Shown piece by piece: positions 45,961 through 55,540 of a stretch of 64,000 nucleotides of DNA. Each line of letters starts with the position of its first letter. Positions within the stretch are counted from its first letter, which is position 1. The position numbers and the translations under genes are program-made. The DNA is from JBDHXE01 sp035445085 (GTDB taxonomy: Bacteria > Bacteroidota > Ignavibacteria > Kapaibacteriales > UBA2268). The notes under the pieces were generated by a model that was given only the letters and a program-made list of their open reading frames with translations, did no database searches and had not been told where the DNA came from. The stretch spans positions 124,001 to 188,000 of the forward strand of contig DAOMQA010000002.1 in the NCBI GenBank assembly GCA_035445085.1. The letters are read 5' to 3'.

Positions 45961-46238
45961 TATAAATTAACCTTATACACAGCAAAGCAGTAAAGACTAT
46001 TTACTATATAAAATAGTTACATTAAATTTTTTAGAATTAGAATTTATAGTTGTATTTTTGTTTAATACTAAATTCTATACCAAGAAACTTTGTAACTTAA
46101 TCAAAAGCAAAAAGTGTACAAATGAATTAAATTAAGTAGCTATTAGGTATTTGCCAATACAATAATAATATTAGCTATACTTATCTAATGTTATTATGTT
46201 ATATTTGTATCGCGAGCTTTAATTTAACATATAGAGAA

Positions 46239-46556
46239 ATGTTTAAAATTGTAATAATAGATGAAATTGAAGAAGGTATGGTTACAGCCGAGCCAATCTT
46301 GAATAAGATAGGGCAGATGCTGATAGCTAAAGATACAATTTTACATTCAAATCAGTTAAAAATGCTAAAGCTATGGGGTATAAAACAAGTATTCATCAAA
46401 GTAGGACAAGTAGGACAAACAGACACAAATAATTTTGATAAAACTGAACTCATGAAAATGAAGGTAGAAATAGTTGATAAATTGGGCTGGGAGATAAATA
46501 ATCCATTTTTAGATGAGCTTATAGAACTAATCGCATTATCACAGTTAAACACTTAA
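46239..46556 (+). CDS. small HD-GYP-associated N-terminal-domain-like protein
   Basis: A 105-residue cytosolic protein from the ATG at 46239, which follows a GAGA ribosome site; a TTA/ATG-rich lead from 46188 was rejected. The N-terminal part (IVIIDEIEEGMVTAEPILNKIGQMLIAKDTIL, HSNQLKMLKLWGIKQVFIK) resembles the short domain that precedes HD-GYP or HD signalling domains in other proteins. No catalytic residues are visible. It comes 14 bases before the HDOD gene and is probably its partner. Confidence 0.55.
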   Translation: MFKIVIIDEIEEGMVTAEPILNKIGQMLIAKDTILHSNQLKMLKLWGIKQVFIKVGQVGQTDTNNFDKTELMKMKVEIVDKLGWEINNPFLDELIELIALSQLNT

Positions 46557-46570
46557 TAATAAATAAAAAA

Positions 46571-47413
46571 ATGAATGCAGCATTAGAAAAGTTAGATTTT
46601 GATACATTGCCTACTCTCCCTACGGTTTACATCGAGCTTATGAATAAGTTTGATGATCCTAAAATAACAATTACAAGCTTATCTGATACTATTATTTTAG
46701 ATATTAGTTCTACAACTAAGTTGTTACAAATGGTTAATTCTTCTATTTTTTCATTTAAAACGAAGATAAATACAGTTACTCAAGCAATTTCGTTACTGGG
46801 GCTTGAAGAGGTAAGGCATACTATTCTTACAATTGCCATAATGGATTTTTTTGGAACTTATAAAAATAATAAAGAATTTCAACAAATTGATATTTGGCGG
46901 CACTCAATAGCAGTTGGCTTGATAGCAAAAATAATAGGCAAAGAGATAGGGTATAAAGGTGTGGAGCAAGTCTTTATTGCGGGACTGACCCATGATATTG
47001 GTAAATTGATTATGTTAAGCAAGTTTAAAGGTATGTATTTATCCGTTGTCTTTGATGATTTAGATAATAATGAAGATTTGATTGATAAAGAGTATGATAT
47101 AATGAGCTTTAACCATTGTGATGTTGGCTACCTTCTTGCTCAAAGATGGAATTTAAGTAGTGATATAGCTGCTGTAATCAAGTATCACCATAAACCAGAT
47201 TTCAACTCACCGTATATTCGACTAATAAGCATTGTATACTTAGCAAATATTATTGCTAAACTAATGGGTTTAGGCAATTCAGGTAATAATTATATCCCTA
47301 CCCCTGATAATAGGATTTGGGAGGTGCTTGGGCTGCCTACTGGCTTTTTAAAATCAATTTATTCTGATATTATAAGTCAATACAGAGAATCATTATCACA
47401 TTTTAAATTATGA
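46571..47413 (+). CDS. HDOD domain signalling protein
   Basis: A 280-residue protein with the HDOD fold: LPTLPTVYIELMNKFDDPKITITSLSDTI at the start, VTQAISLLGLEEVRHTILTIAI, and HSIAVGLIAKIIGKEI. The usual HD residues are present at His111 and His141-Asp142 (AGLTHDIGKL), although HDOD proteins are generally considered non-catalytic regulators; here the HD pair is kept. It is coupled to the following histidine kinase by ATGA. A role in a multi-input signalling chain is likely, target unknown. Confidence 0.85.
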   Translation: MNAALEKLDFDTLPTLPTVYIELMNKFDDPKITITSLSDTIILDISSTTKLLQMVNSSIFSFKTKINTVTQAISLLGLEEVRHTILTIAIMDFFGTYKNNKEFQQIDIWRHSIAVGLIAKIIGKEIGYKGVEQVFIAGLTHDIGKLIMLSKFKGMYLSVVFDDLDNNEDLIDKEYDIMSFNHCDVGYLLAQRWNLSSDIAAVIKYHHKPDFNSPYIRLISIVYLANIIAKLMGLGNSGNNYIPTPDNRIWEVLGLPTGFLKSIYSDIISQYRESLSHFKL

Positions 47414-48708
47414 GTGCACAATTATTAGTGGAAGGGCGTTTCCTTCAATTATTAGCAGAGTTTTCCAAGCATTACCTTGATTATGCAAGCGTAGAAGGCT
47501 TGGTAGAATTTGCTATTGAATTAACAAAAGAATCTCAAATCTTAAATAAAGTAGCATATTATACATTTGATAAAGATACACTTGATTTTAATTTTGTAGC
47601 AGCTAATCAAAAAAATATTAATGGTAAAGAGTTGTATGATTTCTTACTTGATAAAGGTGTTATATCTACCGTATTATCTGAAGTTACAAAAGCATTTTCT
47701 TATGATGATACAAGTCAAGAATCTTATTTATGTTTGCCTATTATTGGTTATGATGGAGTTTTGGGATTATTCGTTTATTCATCTTTAAATTTAAGGTTAG
47801 AAACACATATAGTTTTTATTGAAAGAATGACTTTATATGCAAACTTAGTTGGAATGTCAATTAATTCCTTATTGATAAATATAGATAAAAACTATTCTAA
47901 ACAACTACAAAATCAAATAGTTGCGCTACAAACAATTGAATATCGCAAAAATGAGCATAAGCTAAAGCTAAGAATGAACCAGCTAACTTCTAACTTAAGT
48001 CGCTCAATTCCTCATGAAATAAGAACCCCATTTTTACATATAATTGCTTTGTCTGACATACTTCTAAAGCATAATGATATTGCAATTTTAGACGACAGCT
48101 CAGAGATTAAAGATATTATTAATGATTTGCATTCAGCAGCTAAAAGATTAAACACTGTTTTAGATAATTATATTTATTATGCCAACCTGATCACTAAATC
48201 TTTTAATATAGATGAAATAACATATGAAAATCAGAATTATACTGAAGATGTTGATGCCATAATTTATGAATTAGCCCACGAAATAGCTTATAAGCATAAA
48301 AGAATTAATGACTTGGTGTTAAATAATAGTTCAGCAACAGTAGTTGGCTCTCCGAGTATTGTTAATAAATTATTATTGGAAATTATAGATAATGCCTTTG
48401 AATTTTCAGACGATGGGTCAAAAGTTCAAATTGATGTAACAACTCTTAGTGACTATTTACTTATAGAAATCTCCGATAAGGGTCTTGGTATGAGTGAAGA
48501 TGAGATAAAATCTATTGGTCCTTTTGTACAATTTAATAGGGAAAGAATAGAGCAACAAGGTTTAGGCTTAGGCTTGTCTATAGCAATTAAAATATTAGCT
48601 ATTTTAGATGGAGATATAGATATAGTAAGTAAGAAAGGTATGTTTACAGTCGTTACACTTCGATTGAGATTAGCAAAAGATATTATACCTGAAGAACCTG
48701 TTAATTAG
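47410..48708 (+). CDS. sensor histidine kinase
   Basis: A 432-residue cytosolic kinase with a GAF-like N-terminal sensory region (about 10-160), a coiled coil, the H-box SIPHEIRTPFLH with phospho-acceptor His202, an N-box (KLLLEIIDNAFEFSDDG), G1 (ISDKGLGMS) and G2 (QQGLGLGLSIAI). No transmembrane helix, so the signal is probably intracellular or comes from a partner such as the HDOD protein. No response regulator is adjacent. It converges on the RsbW-like gene with an eight-base overlap. Confidence 0.9.
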   Translation: MSAQLLVEGRFLQLLAEFSKHYLDYASVEGLVEFAIELTKESQILNKVAYYTFDKDTLDFNFVAANQKNINGKELYDFLLDKGVISTVLSEVTKAFSYDDTSQESYLCLPIIGYDGVLGLFVYSSLNLRLETHIVFIERMTLYANLVGMSINSLLINIDKNYSKQLQNQIVALQTIEYRKNEHKLKLRMNQLTSNLSRSIPHEIRTPFLHIIALSDILLKHNDIAILDDSSEIKDIINDLHSAAKRLNTVLDNYIYYANLITKSFNIDEITYENQNYTEDVDAIIYELAHEIAYKHKRINDLVLNNSSATVVGSPSIVNKLLLEIIDNAFEFSDDGSKVQIDVTTLSDYLLIEISDKGLGMSEDEIKSIGPFVQFNRERIEQQGLGLGLSIAIKILAILDGDIDIVSKKGMFTVVTLRLRLAKDIIPEEPVN

Positions 48709-49111
48709 TCAAATACTTTTTAATACTTAAGTAATTTTTATTATTTTCTCGTTTGTATTGATACTCGTTCATAATACTTTTCATAAGATGTATTCCTAAA
48801 CCTCCAATTTGTCTTAATTCTAAAGGTGTATCTAAGTCTTGGACTTTATAGTTTAATGGGTCAAATTCTATACCATCATCAATGATTTGAATAATAAAAT
48901 CATTGTTATCTAATTTTAAGTTAATTTCGATACAATGAAGCTGTTTATCTGCAAAAGCATAATTAATAATATTTGTAAACATTTCTTCTATTACCAAGAT
49001 GAGCTGATTAGACAGCCCATCCTGTATTAATCCTTGCATAGTCAAATCTTCAAAATAAAGATGTATTTTTTCAATTTCACTTATGTCGTTTTTTAATATA
49101 AATTGCTTCAT
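48701..49111 (-). CDS. RsbW-type anti-sigma factor-like ATP-binding protein
   Basis: A 136-residue HATPase_c_2 domain: N-box EEMFTNIINYAF, G1 IIDDGIEFDP and G2 IGGLGIHLMKSIMNEYQYKRENNKNYLSI. Proteins of this type are serine kinases that phosphorylate anti-sigma-factor antagonists or sequester regulators. No STAS antagonist or sigma factor is next to it. The start could be GTG at 49117 or this ATG at 49111; the ATG was chosen. It is the last gene of the long leftward run that begins with gyrA and follows a SurA-type gene by a few bases. Confidence 0.8.
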   Translation of the reverse strand: MKQFILKNDISEIEKIHLYFEDLTMQGLIQDGLSNQLILVIEEMFTNIINYAFADKQLHCIEINLKLDNNDFIIQIIDDGIEFDPLNYKVQDLDTPLELRQIGGLGIHLMKSIMNEYQYKRENNKNYLSIKKYLTN

Positions 49112-49119
49112 CGCCACAA

Positions 49120-50430
49120 TTATTTATCTATAATTTCCCAATATAGTTCACTTCGTAATTCTTTTACCCATTCTTCATAAAGGTCTCGCTTTTTGAATTC
49201 TGTAGCCATTGCTTCAATTTCCTTACTATCATTTTCTAAGGTTGCCTTTCTTTGAGGTAAGGTCTTTTTCTTGTAAAGTATATGGTAAGATTTGTCATTG
49301 GGTTCATTTCTATATAAGACTGGTTCAGAAGTTTCGCCATCTTTCATTTTTAATAGAGACGATTTAATATTCTCGGGTAGTTCATCAATACTTACATTTC
49401 CAAGGTAGCCCCCAAAGCCTCTGCTTTCCTTATCGTCGCTATATATAGTAGCTAAGGAGTCGAAAGATTCGCCACTAATAACTTTTTTTCTTATATCCTC
49501 TAAGAATGAAATAGCCTTTTGGCTTTCTTCTTCAGAGTCACCAAATTTGAATAAGATATGCCTTGTTTTAATGGCATCTGTTTTTTTTTCAATTGTTTGA
49601 ATTAAATGGAAGCCAAATGGAGTTTCGATAGGTTTGGATAATTCTCCAGTAGATAATTTAAAAGCAGCGTTCTCAAATTCTGGGAAAAGCTTACCTTTAC
49701 TAAACCAACCCAATTCACCCCCTTCGGTAGCCGTCCCAGGGTCTCCACTATATCTTTTAGCGAAGTCTGCAAAATCACCCCCAGCTAAAATGGAGTCGCG
49801 TATTTTCATCGCCAAATCATATAAATGTTGCTTTGTTTCCTTCCCTGCCTCTACTTTCTTTACTAAATGATAAAGCTGAATAGAAGGGGGCAATAAAGGT
49901 AAAGAGTCTTTATTCTTATGATAAAAATCCTCTATATCTTTTTGTGTAGCTTTTAGGTTAGCAAATTTTTGAGAAACAAGGCTTTGGACTAATAAATTTT
50001 GTCTAATCTTATCGCGAATTTCATTCTTCATCCTAGGAATAGACATGCCATATACTTGTTCAACTCTTTTTTCTGAGCCAAACCTTTTAATTTCTGATTG
50101 AATATGTAGTTCGATACGTTGAGTAACCTCATCATCATTTACAACTACAGAATCCTTTATTGCCTTGTTTACTAGTAGTAATTGGTCGATTAAACTATTT
50201 AATACTTTTTTACGAGCTTCTGGGTTATTGATATCAATAGATTTATCCATTTGGCTCATAAAATATAATTGTCCATCTAAATCAGACTTTAAAATTACTT
50301 CATCGCCGACGACGGCAACAATTTTATCTAAGGATTGCCCGTTAGCGGGGGTTAATGGGTTAGATTGCCCCCAGCTATTGTGCAAATTTATACATAAAAC
50401 TACTAATGATATATAGATTATACTCTTCAT
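49120..50430 (-). CDS. SurA-like periplasmic chaperone/peptidyl-prolyl isomerase
   Basis: A 436-residue protein with a signal peptide (IYISLVVLCINLHNSWGQ), an N-terminal helical chaperone region (KIVAVVGDEVILKSDL, SLIDQLLLVNKAI) and two parvulin domains at about 185-280 (FADFAKRYSGDPGTATEGGELGWF) and 285-385 (FDSLATIYSDDKESRGFGGYLG). The arrangement equals SurA, which escorts unfolded barrel proteins through the periplasm to BAM. It sits two bases after another parvulin gene and three bases before the RsbW-like gene. Confidence 0.9.
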   Translation of the reverse strand: MKSIIYISLVVLCINLHNSWGQSNPLTPANGQSLDKIVAVVGDEVILKSDLDGQLYFMSQMDKSIDINNPEARKKVLNSLIDQLLLVNKAIKDSVVVNDDEVTQRIELHIQSEIKRFGSEKRVEQVYGMSIPRMKNEIRDKIRQNLLVQSLVSQKFANLKATQKDIEDFYHKNKDSLPLLPPSIQLYHLVKKVEAGKETKQHLYDLAMKIRDSILAGGDFADFAKRYSGDPGTATEGGELGWFSKGKLFPEFENAAFKLSTGELSKPIETPFGFHLIQTIEKKTDAIKTRHILFKFGDSEEESQKAISFLEDIRKKVISGESFDSLATIYSDDKESRGFGGYLGNVSIDELPENIKSSLLKMKDGETSEPVLYRNEPNDKSYHILYKKKTLPQRKATLENDSKEIEAMATEFKKRDLYEEWVKELRSELYWEIIDK

Positions 50431-50432
50431 TA

Positions 50433-52463
50433 TTATTTGTTTTTAATTACTTGAACTAAATTCTTATCTATTATTTTTATAGGAAATTCTTTTTTCAATT
50501 TATTTAACCAATTATCAAGCAACTCTTTTTGCAAAGATTCTTGGAAAAGAGGGGCTATATCTGATATTGCCTCTTCAAATTTTTTAGGTCTTGGGGCTTG
50601 ATAATCGTTAATTTTTATAATAGAAAATCCTGTCCCATTTTTGAATGGTTCTAATACATCACCTTTTTTTGCCTTTGCTTCGAAAGCGTGCTTTGCTAAG
50701 TTGTTAGATTTAACCGATAATAATCCCCATTTGCCCATCTTTTCTCTATATCCTTCTCTTTGAGTTTCTTTTTGTGCAATAGCTTCAATATCAGCTCCAG
50801 CTTTAATTTTTTCGTATATAGATTTAGAATTAGAATCATTTAATAAAAATATTTCGGTAATATCATACATATCATCAGTATAAAATTTCTTAGATAAAGT
50901 ATCAAAGAAGTGCCTTGCTTGAGTAGAATCGAATTTTAATTTGTCCCATACTTCTATAGCTTCCACTTTGAATAATAAGATACCGTCGCTAAACTCTCGC
51001 ATTAACTCTCTAAAATCTGGATATTCGTGTTCTAAATTTTCAGATGCTTTGTCGAAAGCAATAGGATTAGTTATTATACCAATAGCCTTAGTAAAGCCTT
51101 CTTTGTTTGTAGGTACACCCTTCAAGTCGGCTTGCTTTTGTAGTTTATCTAAAAAGAATTCTAAAGTATAGTCTTTATTTAGGATAGAGAAAAGAGTTTT
51201 GCTATATAAACTCTTATCGATAGACTCGCTCCAGTTTGCTTTTAATGTAGTTTGGTTCGTGTCTAAATTTGCAATAGCTTGGTTTAAGGTATTATCATTA
51301 ATTTTAAAGCCGTAAGTTTCTTTAAGTGAGTCTAACATTGCATGTTTGTCATCTTCAAAGTATAATCTTTTGTATGCTTTTCTTAAATCAATACGTTCTT
51401 TTTCTAGATCTGGCTTAGAAGAATGATTTCTTTTGATTATATGAAATCCAAATTCTGTTTTAACTACTCCAGAAACTTCCCCATCTTTTAATTGATATAG
51501 TGTAGTTTCAAACTCCTTTACTAAAGGGTAGCTAGTTGTAGCTAAGCCCGTTGCTCGCGAATATAATTCGCCTAAAGCTCCTCCGTTCGGTGCTGTTTTT
51601 GCATCATCGGAGTTTTCTTTAGCCATTTTAGCAAAATCAGCCCCATTTTTGATTAACTTAAGAACACTATCGGCTTTTTTATAAGCAGAAGCAGAGTCTC
51701 TTAATTCATTCATTGAAATAAGAATATGGCTACCATCAACAAGCATTCTATCAGCTACATCTAATACCTTTATAATAAAGTATCCAAAATTAGTTTTTAT
51801 TGGTTCTGGATAGAAACTACCTTTAGGCGTATTAAATATAGCCATTTCGATAGGTCTTTGTACTTTTCCACTTGTTATATATTGAGGAATGATACCACCG
51901 TTCCTAGCCGTTTCCTTATCTTCTGAATGGGTTCTAGCAACACTCTCAAAAGCAATACCTGCTTTTAGCTCCTTCAGTGCTTCAGTTATCTTATTGAAAG
52001 CTGTAAGAGTATCTGGCTGCGGATTATATTGAATTGGGATAAGAATGATACCAACTTTATATTCTTTGTTTCTTTGATTTAATAAGTAATCTACCCACTT
52101 ATCTGTCAATTTCTTATCATAATAAAAAGTTTCGGACAAAATCTTTCTATTTTGTTTTATATCAGCCATTACATCAGGATCTTTGTCAAAACCTCTTTTT
52201 TCGGCATCATTAACCTTTAATCTAAAGTTAGAATACAGTTTAATAAAATCAAGTATTGTATCTTTGGGTAGAGCAAATAGATTATCATTTTTCCGATTTA
52301 GATTTTTCTTGTAGGCATTCTGTAGCTCTTTAGCTGTAATTTTTTCTTTACCAACTTCCAAAACAACAGTTTCGTCTATATTGTTTACGTTAGTTTGAGC
52401 TGAGAGGTTAATAAAATTCAGCGATATTGCTAATCCTACTAAGAGTGCGATTTTCAACTTCAT
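50433..52463 (-). CDS. large parvulin-type PPIase/chaperone
   Basis: About 676 residues with a signal peptide (KIALLVGLAISLNFINLSAQ). Two parvulin-like domains lie at about 135-235 (FESVARTHSEDKETARNGGIIP) and 238-340 (FAKMAKENSDDAKTAPNGGALGELY), and a third, more divergent one near the C-terminus (AIAQKETQREGYREKMGKWGLL). It resembles PpiD/SurA proteins of Bacteroidota but carries a long alpha-rich middle. A GGA seven bases upstream supports the ATG at 52463; another ATG at 52475 has none. It is translated two bases before the SurA gene, giving a chaperone pair. Confidence 0.85.
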   Translation of the reverse strand: MKLKIALLVGLAISLNFINLSAQTNVNNIDETVVLEVGKEKITAKELQNAYKKNLNRKNDNLFALPKDTILDFIKLYSNFRLKVNDAEKRGFDKDPDVMADIKQNRKILSETFYYDKKLTDKWVDYLLNQRNKEYKVGIILIPIQYNPQPDTLTAFNKITEALKELKAGIAFESVARTHSEDKETARNGGIIPQYITSGKVQRPIEMAIFNTPKGSFYPEPIKTNFGYFIIKVLDVADRMLVDGSHILISMNELRDSASAYKKADSVLKLIKNGADFAKMAKENSDDAKTAPNGGALGELYSRATGLATTSYPLVKEFETTLYQLKDGEVSGVVKTEFGFHIIKRNHSSKPDLEKERIDLRKAYKRLYFEDDKHAMLDSLKETYGFKINDNTLNQAIANLDTNQTTLKANWSESIDKSLYSKTLFSILNKDYTLEFFLDKLQKQADLKGVPTNKEGFTKAIGIITNPIAFDKASENLEHEYPDFRELMREFSDGILLFKVEAIEVWDKLKFDSTQARHFFDTLSKKFYTDDMYDITEIFLLNDSNSKSIYEKIKAGADIEAIAQKETQREGYREKMGKWGLLSVKSNNLAKHAFEAKAKKGDVLEPFKNGTGFSIIKINDYQAPRPKKFEEAISDIAPLFQESLQKELLDNWLNKLKKEFPIKIIDKNLVQVIKNK

Positions 52464-52525
52464 TCTTAAATCCATATTTTTTAAAAAATTTATGTAATCA
52501 ATTTTATTAGAACGATTAAGCTAGT

Positions 52526-53890
52526 TTAATTGTTACAAATATACTCAGCTACATCGCATATATTGCCGGCGCCTATAGTAATAAAAAGGTCGCCCGGTTT
52601 TAATATTTCTTTAATTTTGTCCTTCAATTCATTCACTGTAGGTATATATACTACATTTTTATGCCCCATAGCAATACATTCATTAACAATTATCTTGCCA
52701 TCAATACCTTCGATAGGTGTTTCGCGGGCAGGGTAAACGTCTGTAACGATTAATACATCTGCTTCATCGAATGATTGGGCAAACTCTTTGTATAAGTCGC
52801 GTGTTCGTGTATAGGTATGTGGCTGAAACGCTGCAACAATCCGTCGATTAAAGCCAGTAGCTGCATTTAAACAAGATTTGACTTCTGTTGGGTGGTGAGC
52901 GTAGTCGTCTACAACAAGAATATTATTTTTTTCGCCACGAATATCGAAGCGGCGATAAACACCTTTAAACTCTTTAAGAGATTTAAATATCGTTTCTTTA
53001 TCGATGTCCATTTTTCTAGCAACAGATATTGCAGCTAAGGCATTTTTGAGATTATGAATACCGGGTATGTTAATTTCTAAGTTGCCCAAATAGTTGTCAT
53101 ATTCATATACCTTACAGTGTAAATTCATAGCATTTTGCACGATATTATCAGCGCGGTAGTCCGCATTTTTGTTAAGTCCAAAAGTTACGACTTTTTTATT
53201 TACTTTCCGCAGTATGCTTTTTACACCTTTGTCATCCAAGCCCATAGAGACAAAGCCGTAGAAGGGAACTTTATTGGCAAATTCTGTAAAAGTATTCAAA
53301 ATATCATCATAATCTTTATAAATATCTAAGTGCTCGCTTTCAATATTATTTACAATAGCAATAGTTGGCAATAACTGTAAGAAACTTCTATCGTATTCAT
53401 CTGCTTCTACAATAGTCCAATCTCCCTTGCCTAATCTTGCATTTGTGCCACCAAAATCTCTGAGTCTACCACCAACAATGACAGTAGGGTCGATACCTGC
53501 ATTGATTAGGATTAATCCCAGCATTGAAGTTGTTGTCGTTTTGCCATGAGTACCAGAAATAGCTAAATTGTATTTTAGCCTTGATACTTCCGCAAGCATT
53601 TCGGCTCTTCTAATCAAGGGGATTCCCTTTTCTAAGGCTGCTTTGGTTTCTGGATTATTATCGATATGAACAGCGCTAGAGTAAACCACAACGTCAGTGC
53701 CTTCAATATTTTCAGAGCGATGCCCTATCAATACAGTCGCTCCCGCTTTTTGAATAGCCTCGGTATTTTGAGATATTGCTATATCGGAGCCACTAACTTC
53801 AAATCCCTCACTCAACAAAATTTCTGCAATAGCGCTCATACCAATGCCGCCAATGCCAACGAAATGAATTTTTTTTACACTTTTAAACAT
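52526..53890 (-). CDS. murC: UDP-N-acetylmuramate-L-alanine ligase
   Basis: Adds L-alanine to UDP-MurNAc, the first peptide step of peptidoglycan. The 454-residue Mur ligase has the N-terminal Rossmann GIGGIGMSAIAEIL, the ATP loop GTHGKTTTTSM (about 110), EADEYDRSFL and NIESEHLDIYKD, and the C-terminal DDYAHHPTEV. Its ATG overlaps the stop of the upstream thioredoxin-like gene by one base. It is unusual in being separated from the rest of a mur cluster; in this window no ftsZ, murG or ddl is seen. Confidence 0.96.
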   Translation of the reverse strand: MFKSVKKIHFVGIGGIGMSAIAEILLSEGFEVSGSDIAISQNTEAIQKAGATVLIGHRSENIEGTDVVVYSSAVHIDNNPETKAALEKGIPLIRRAEMLAEVSRLKYNLAISGTHGKTTTTSMLGLILINAGIDPTVIVGGRLRDFGGTNARLGKGDWTIVEADEYDRSFLQLLPTIAIVNNIESEHLDIYKDYDDILNTFTEFANKVPFYGFVSMGLDDKGVKSILRKVNKKVVTFGLNKNADYRADNIVQNAMNLHCKVYEYDNYLGNLEINIPGIHNLKNALAAISVARKMDIDKETIFKSLKEFKGVYRRFDIRGEKNNILVVDDYAHHPTEVKSCLNAATGFNRRIVAAFQPHTYTRTRDLYKEFAQSFDEADVLIVTDVYPARETPIEGIDGKIIVNECIAMGHKNVVYIPTVNELKDKIKEILKPGDLFITIGAGNICDVAEYICNN

Positions 53891-54762
53891 TATTTGACTC
53901 TATTTACTTCTTTTGTTAAAATTTTCTCAATAAAACCTTGCATATTTCCATTTTGAAATAATTCTTCATCAAATGTACCTTGTGCAATTACTGTTTTATT
54001 TGGAGATATTATGGTTGCTTTAATAAGTTGATCACTTTGAAAAGCATTTATTGGGCTATTATTACTTGGACCTTGACCGTGAATATTTAGTATATTATCA
54101 TCAAAACCAAGTATTTGTCTTGCTTGTGCAAAATCAGGCTTATATTGCAAGTTAAATAGCACAGGATTAAAATTTATATCAATATACTGTAAGTTTGCTG
54201 GAGCTTTTAGTAACTCTGCTAAGCTTAAATTTGCATTTAAATTTGATGTTGTAAATATTACTATATTTTTATTATTCTGTTTACTTTGATTAATGGCTTG
54301 TTCTAAATTATCCCAAGAGAAGAATGGTAATTTGAGAGCTTCATTTAAAAATATGGAATACTCTGTTGATGAAGTGCCATTAGGTATATATGTAATTGGC
54401 TTGCCATTTTTATCGCAAAGCAAAGAATAAGCAGGCTTTAGCCCAAATTGATCAATTAATTGTTTATCTTTGTCATCATCTAAGTTTAATATTACAGTTA
54501 TAAGCCTTTTATTGATTTGCTCTAATAGATTCTTGTCAGTGAAGAGAATCTGATTACTAATCTTTTGCTTTCTATCCCATTTACTATACAAAGTGATGAG
54601 TATAGGGGAATTACTCTTTTGTGCTTTTTGTATTGCAACATAATAATCTGTTTGACTTAGGTTGCCAGCTTTAGGTATAAAAAATAGGATGCTCGCAATT
54701 AAGAAACTGATAACAAATAGAATTGATGATATTTTAAATATTTTTAAAGAATTTTGTTCCAT
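53890..54762 (-). CDS. membrane-anchored thioredoxin-like protein
   Basis: With ATG at 54762 the product has 290 residues. One transmembrane helix lies near the N-terminus (ISSILFVISFLIASILFFI). The rest has a thioredoxin-like pattern (YYVAIQKAQKSNSPILITLYSKW, KRLITVILNLDDDKDKQLIDQFGLKPAYSLLCDKNGKPI) resembling DUF255-type domains, but the usual CxxC is missing (YSKWDRK), so redox activity is unlikely. It follows the ABC permease by four bases and precedes murC, suggesting an envelope role. Assignment is tentative. Confidence 0.55.
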   Translation of the reverse strand: MEQNSLKIFKISSILFVISFLIASILFFIPKAGNLSQTDYYVAIQKAQKSNSPILITLYSKWDRKQKISNQILFTDKNLLEQINKRLITVILNLDDDKDKQLIDQFGLKPAYSLLCDKNGKPITYIPNGTSSTEYSIFLNEALKLPFFSWDNLEQAINQSKQNNKNIVIFTTSNLNANLSLAELLKAPANLQYIDINFNPVLFNLQYKPDFAQARQILGFDDNILNIHGQGPSNNSPINAFQSDQLIKATIISPNKTVIAQGTFDEELFQNGNMQGFIEKILTKEVNRVK

Positions 54763-54766
54763 AGTA

Positions 54767-55540
54767 TTAATCCATATTAGCATCAATTTTTATCTTTGTA
54801 ATTTGATAGAAACTAAGAGCAAACCAAAAGGTGAGTGCAGCAAAGCCCCACAAAATTGATTCGAATAAGAGAACAGAACTCGTATTTAATAGCTTTGCAG
54901 CTTCGGAGAAGCCTGCTGGAAAAAAGAAATCGCTAAATATAGCTAAGGGTTTGCTAAAAGACACGAAATTACTAAGAAGACCATTTATTAAGGTAGTTTC
55001 TAAAAATATCCAGATAATAAGAACAAATATATTGAAAGAGCCTTTTAGAATAGTAGAGAGGCTCATTGATATAGATATAAATAATACCCCTTCTAAAAGA
55101 TATAATAAATAAACTAATAAAGAGGTGCCAAAATTAAAGTTTATCTCTACTGGTAGCGACGTTATACCAATAAATGAGGGTACAATTGCAAATAAGATAG
55201 TACCCAAGAATAAATTAATAAATGAAAATAGGTATTTAGAACATAAATATTCTTCTTTGCTTACTGGGCGAGATAGAATTGTTCTGTAGTAAAATGTTCT
55301 TATGTCGTTTGAAATAATACCACCAGTAAATAACAAGACTAATACAGGCACAACAAAGGAAAGCCCACTTGCAAGTATTACATCAAAATTTACTTGAGTG
55401 GAAGATTTAGGGATGTTTAACGAGCTTGGTATAAAAGATACTGCAATAGTGATAAGTGCAAAAATCCCCATAATAATAAGGCGTTTAATAGTCCAAAATC
55501 TCTTTAAATCAAAAGATGTTAATGTAATTATATTGTCCAT
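54767..55540 (-). CDS. ABC transporter permease (ABC-2 type)
   Basis: A 257-residue membrane protein with six predicted helices: an N-terminal one after KRFWTIKRLIIMG, a VVPVLVLLFTGG segment, then NDIRTFYYRTILSRPVSKEEYLCSKY, typical of ABC-2 permeases between helices 2 and 3. It starts one base into the stop of the ATPase gene (TAATG), so the two form a transporter. Resemblance to the gliding-associated GldF or NosY-like permeases is general only. Substrate unknown. Confidence 0.8.
   Translation of the reverse strand: MDNIITLTSFDLKRFWTIKRLIIMGIFALITIAVSFIPSSLNIPKSSTQVNFDVILASGLSFVVPVLVLLFTGGIISNDIRTFYYRTILSRPVSKEEYLCSKYLFSFINLFLGTILFAIVPSFIGITSLPVEINFNFGTSLLVYLLYLLEGVLFISISMSLSTILKGSFNIFVLIIWIFLETTLINGLLSNFVSFSKPLAIFSDFFFPAGFSEAAKLLNTSSVLLFESILWGFAALTFWFALSFYQITKIKIDANMD

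Noticed and set aside
45961..46238. 278-base gap upstream of the HDOD operon
   Set aside because: Holds a TATATTTG at 46200-46207 resembling a Bacteroidota -7 element, but no convincing -33 partner; otherwise nothing supportable.
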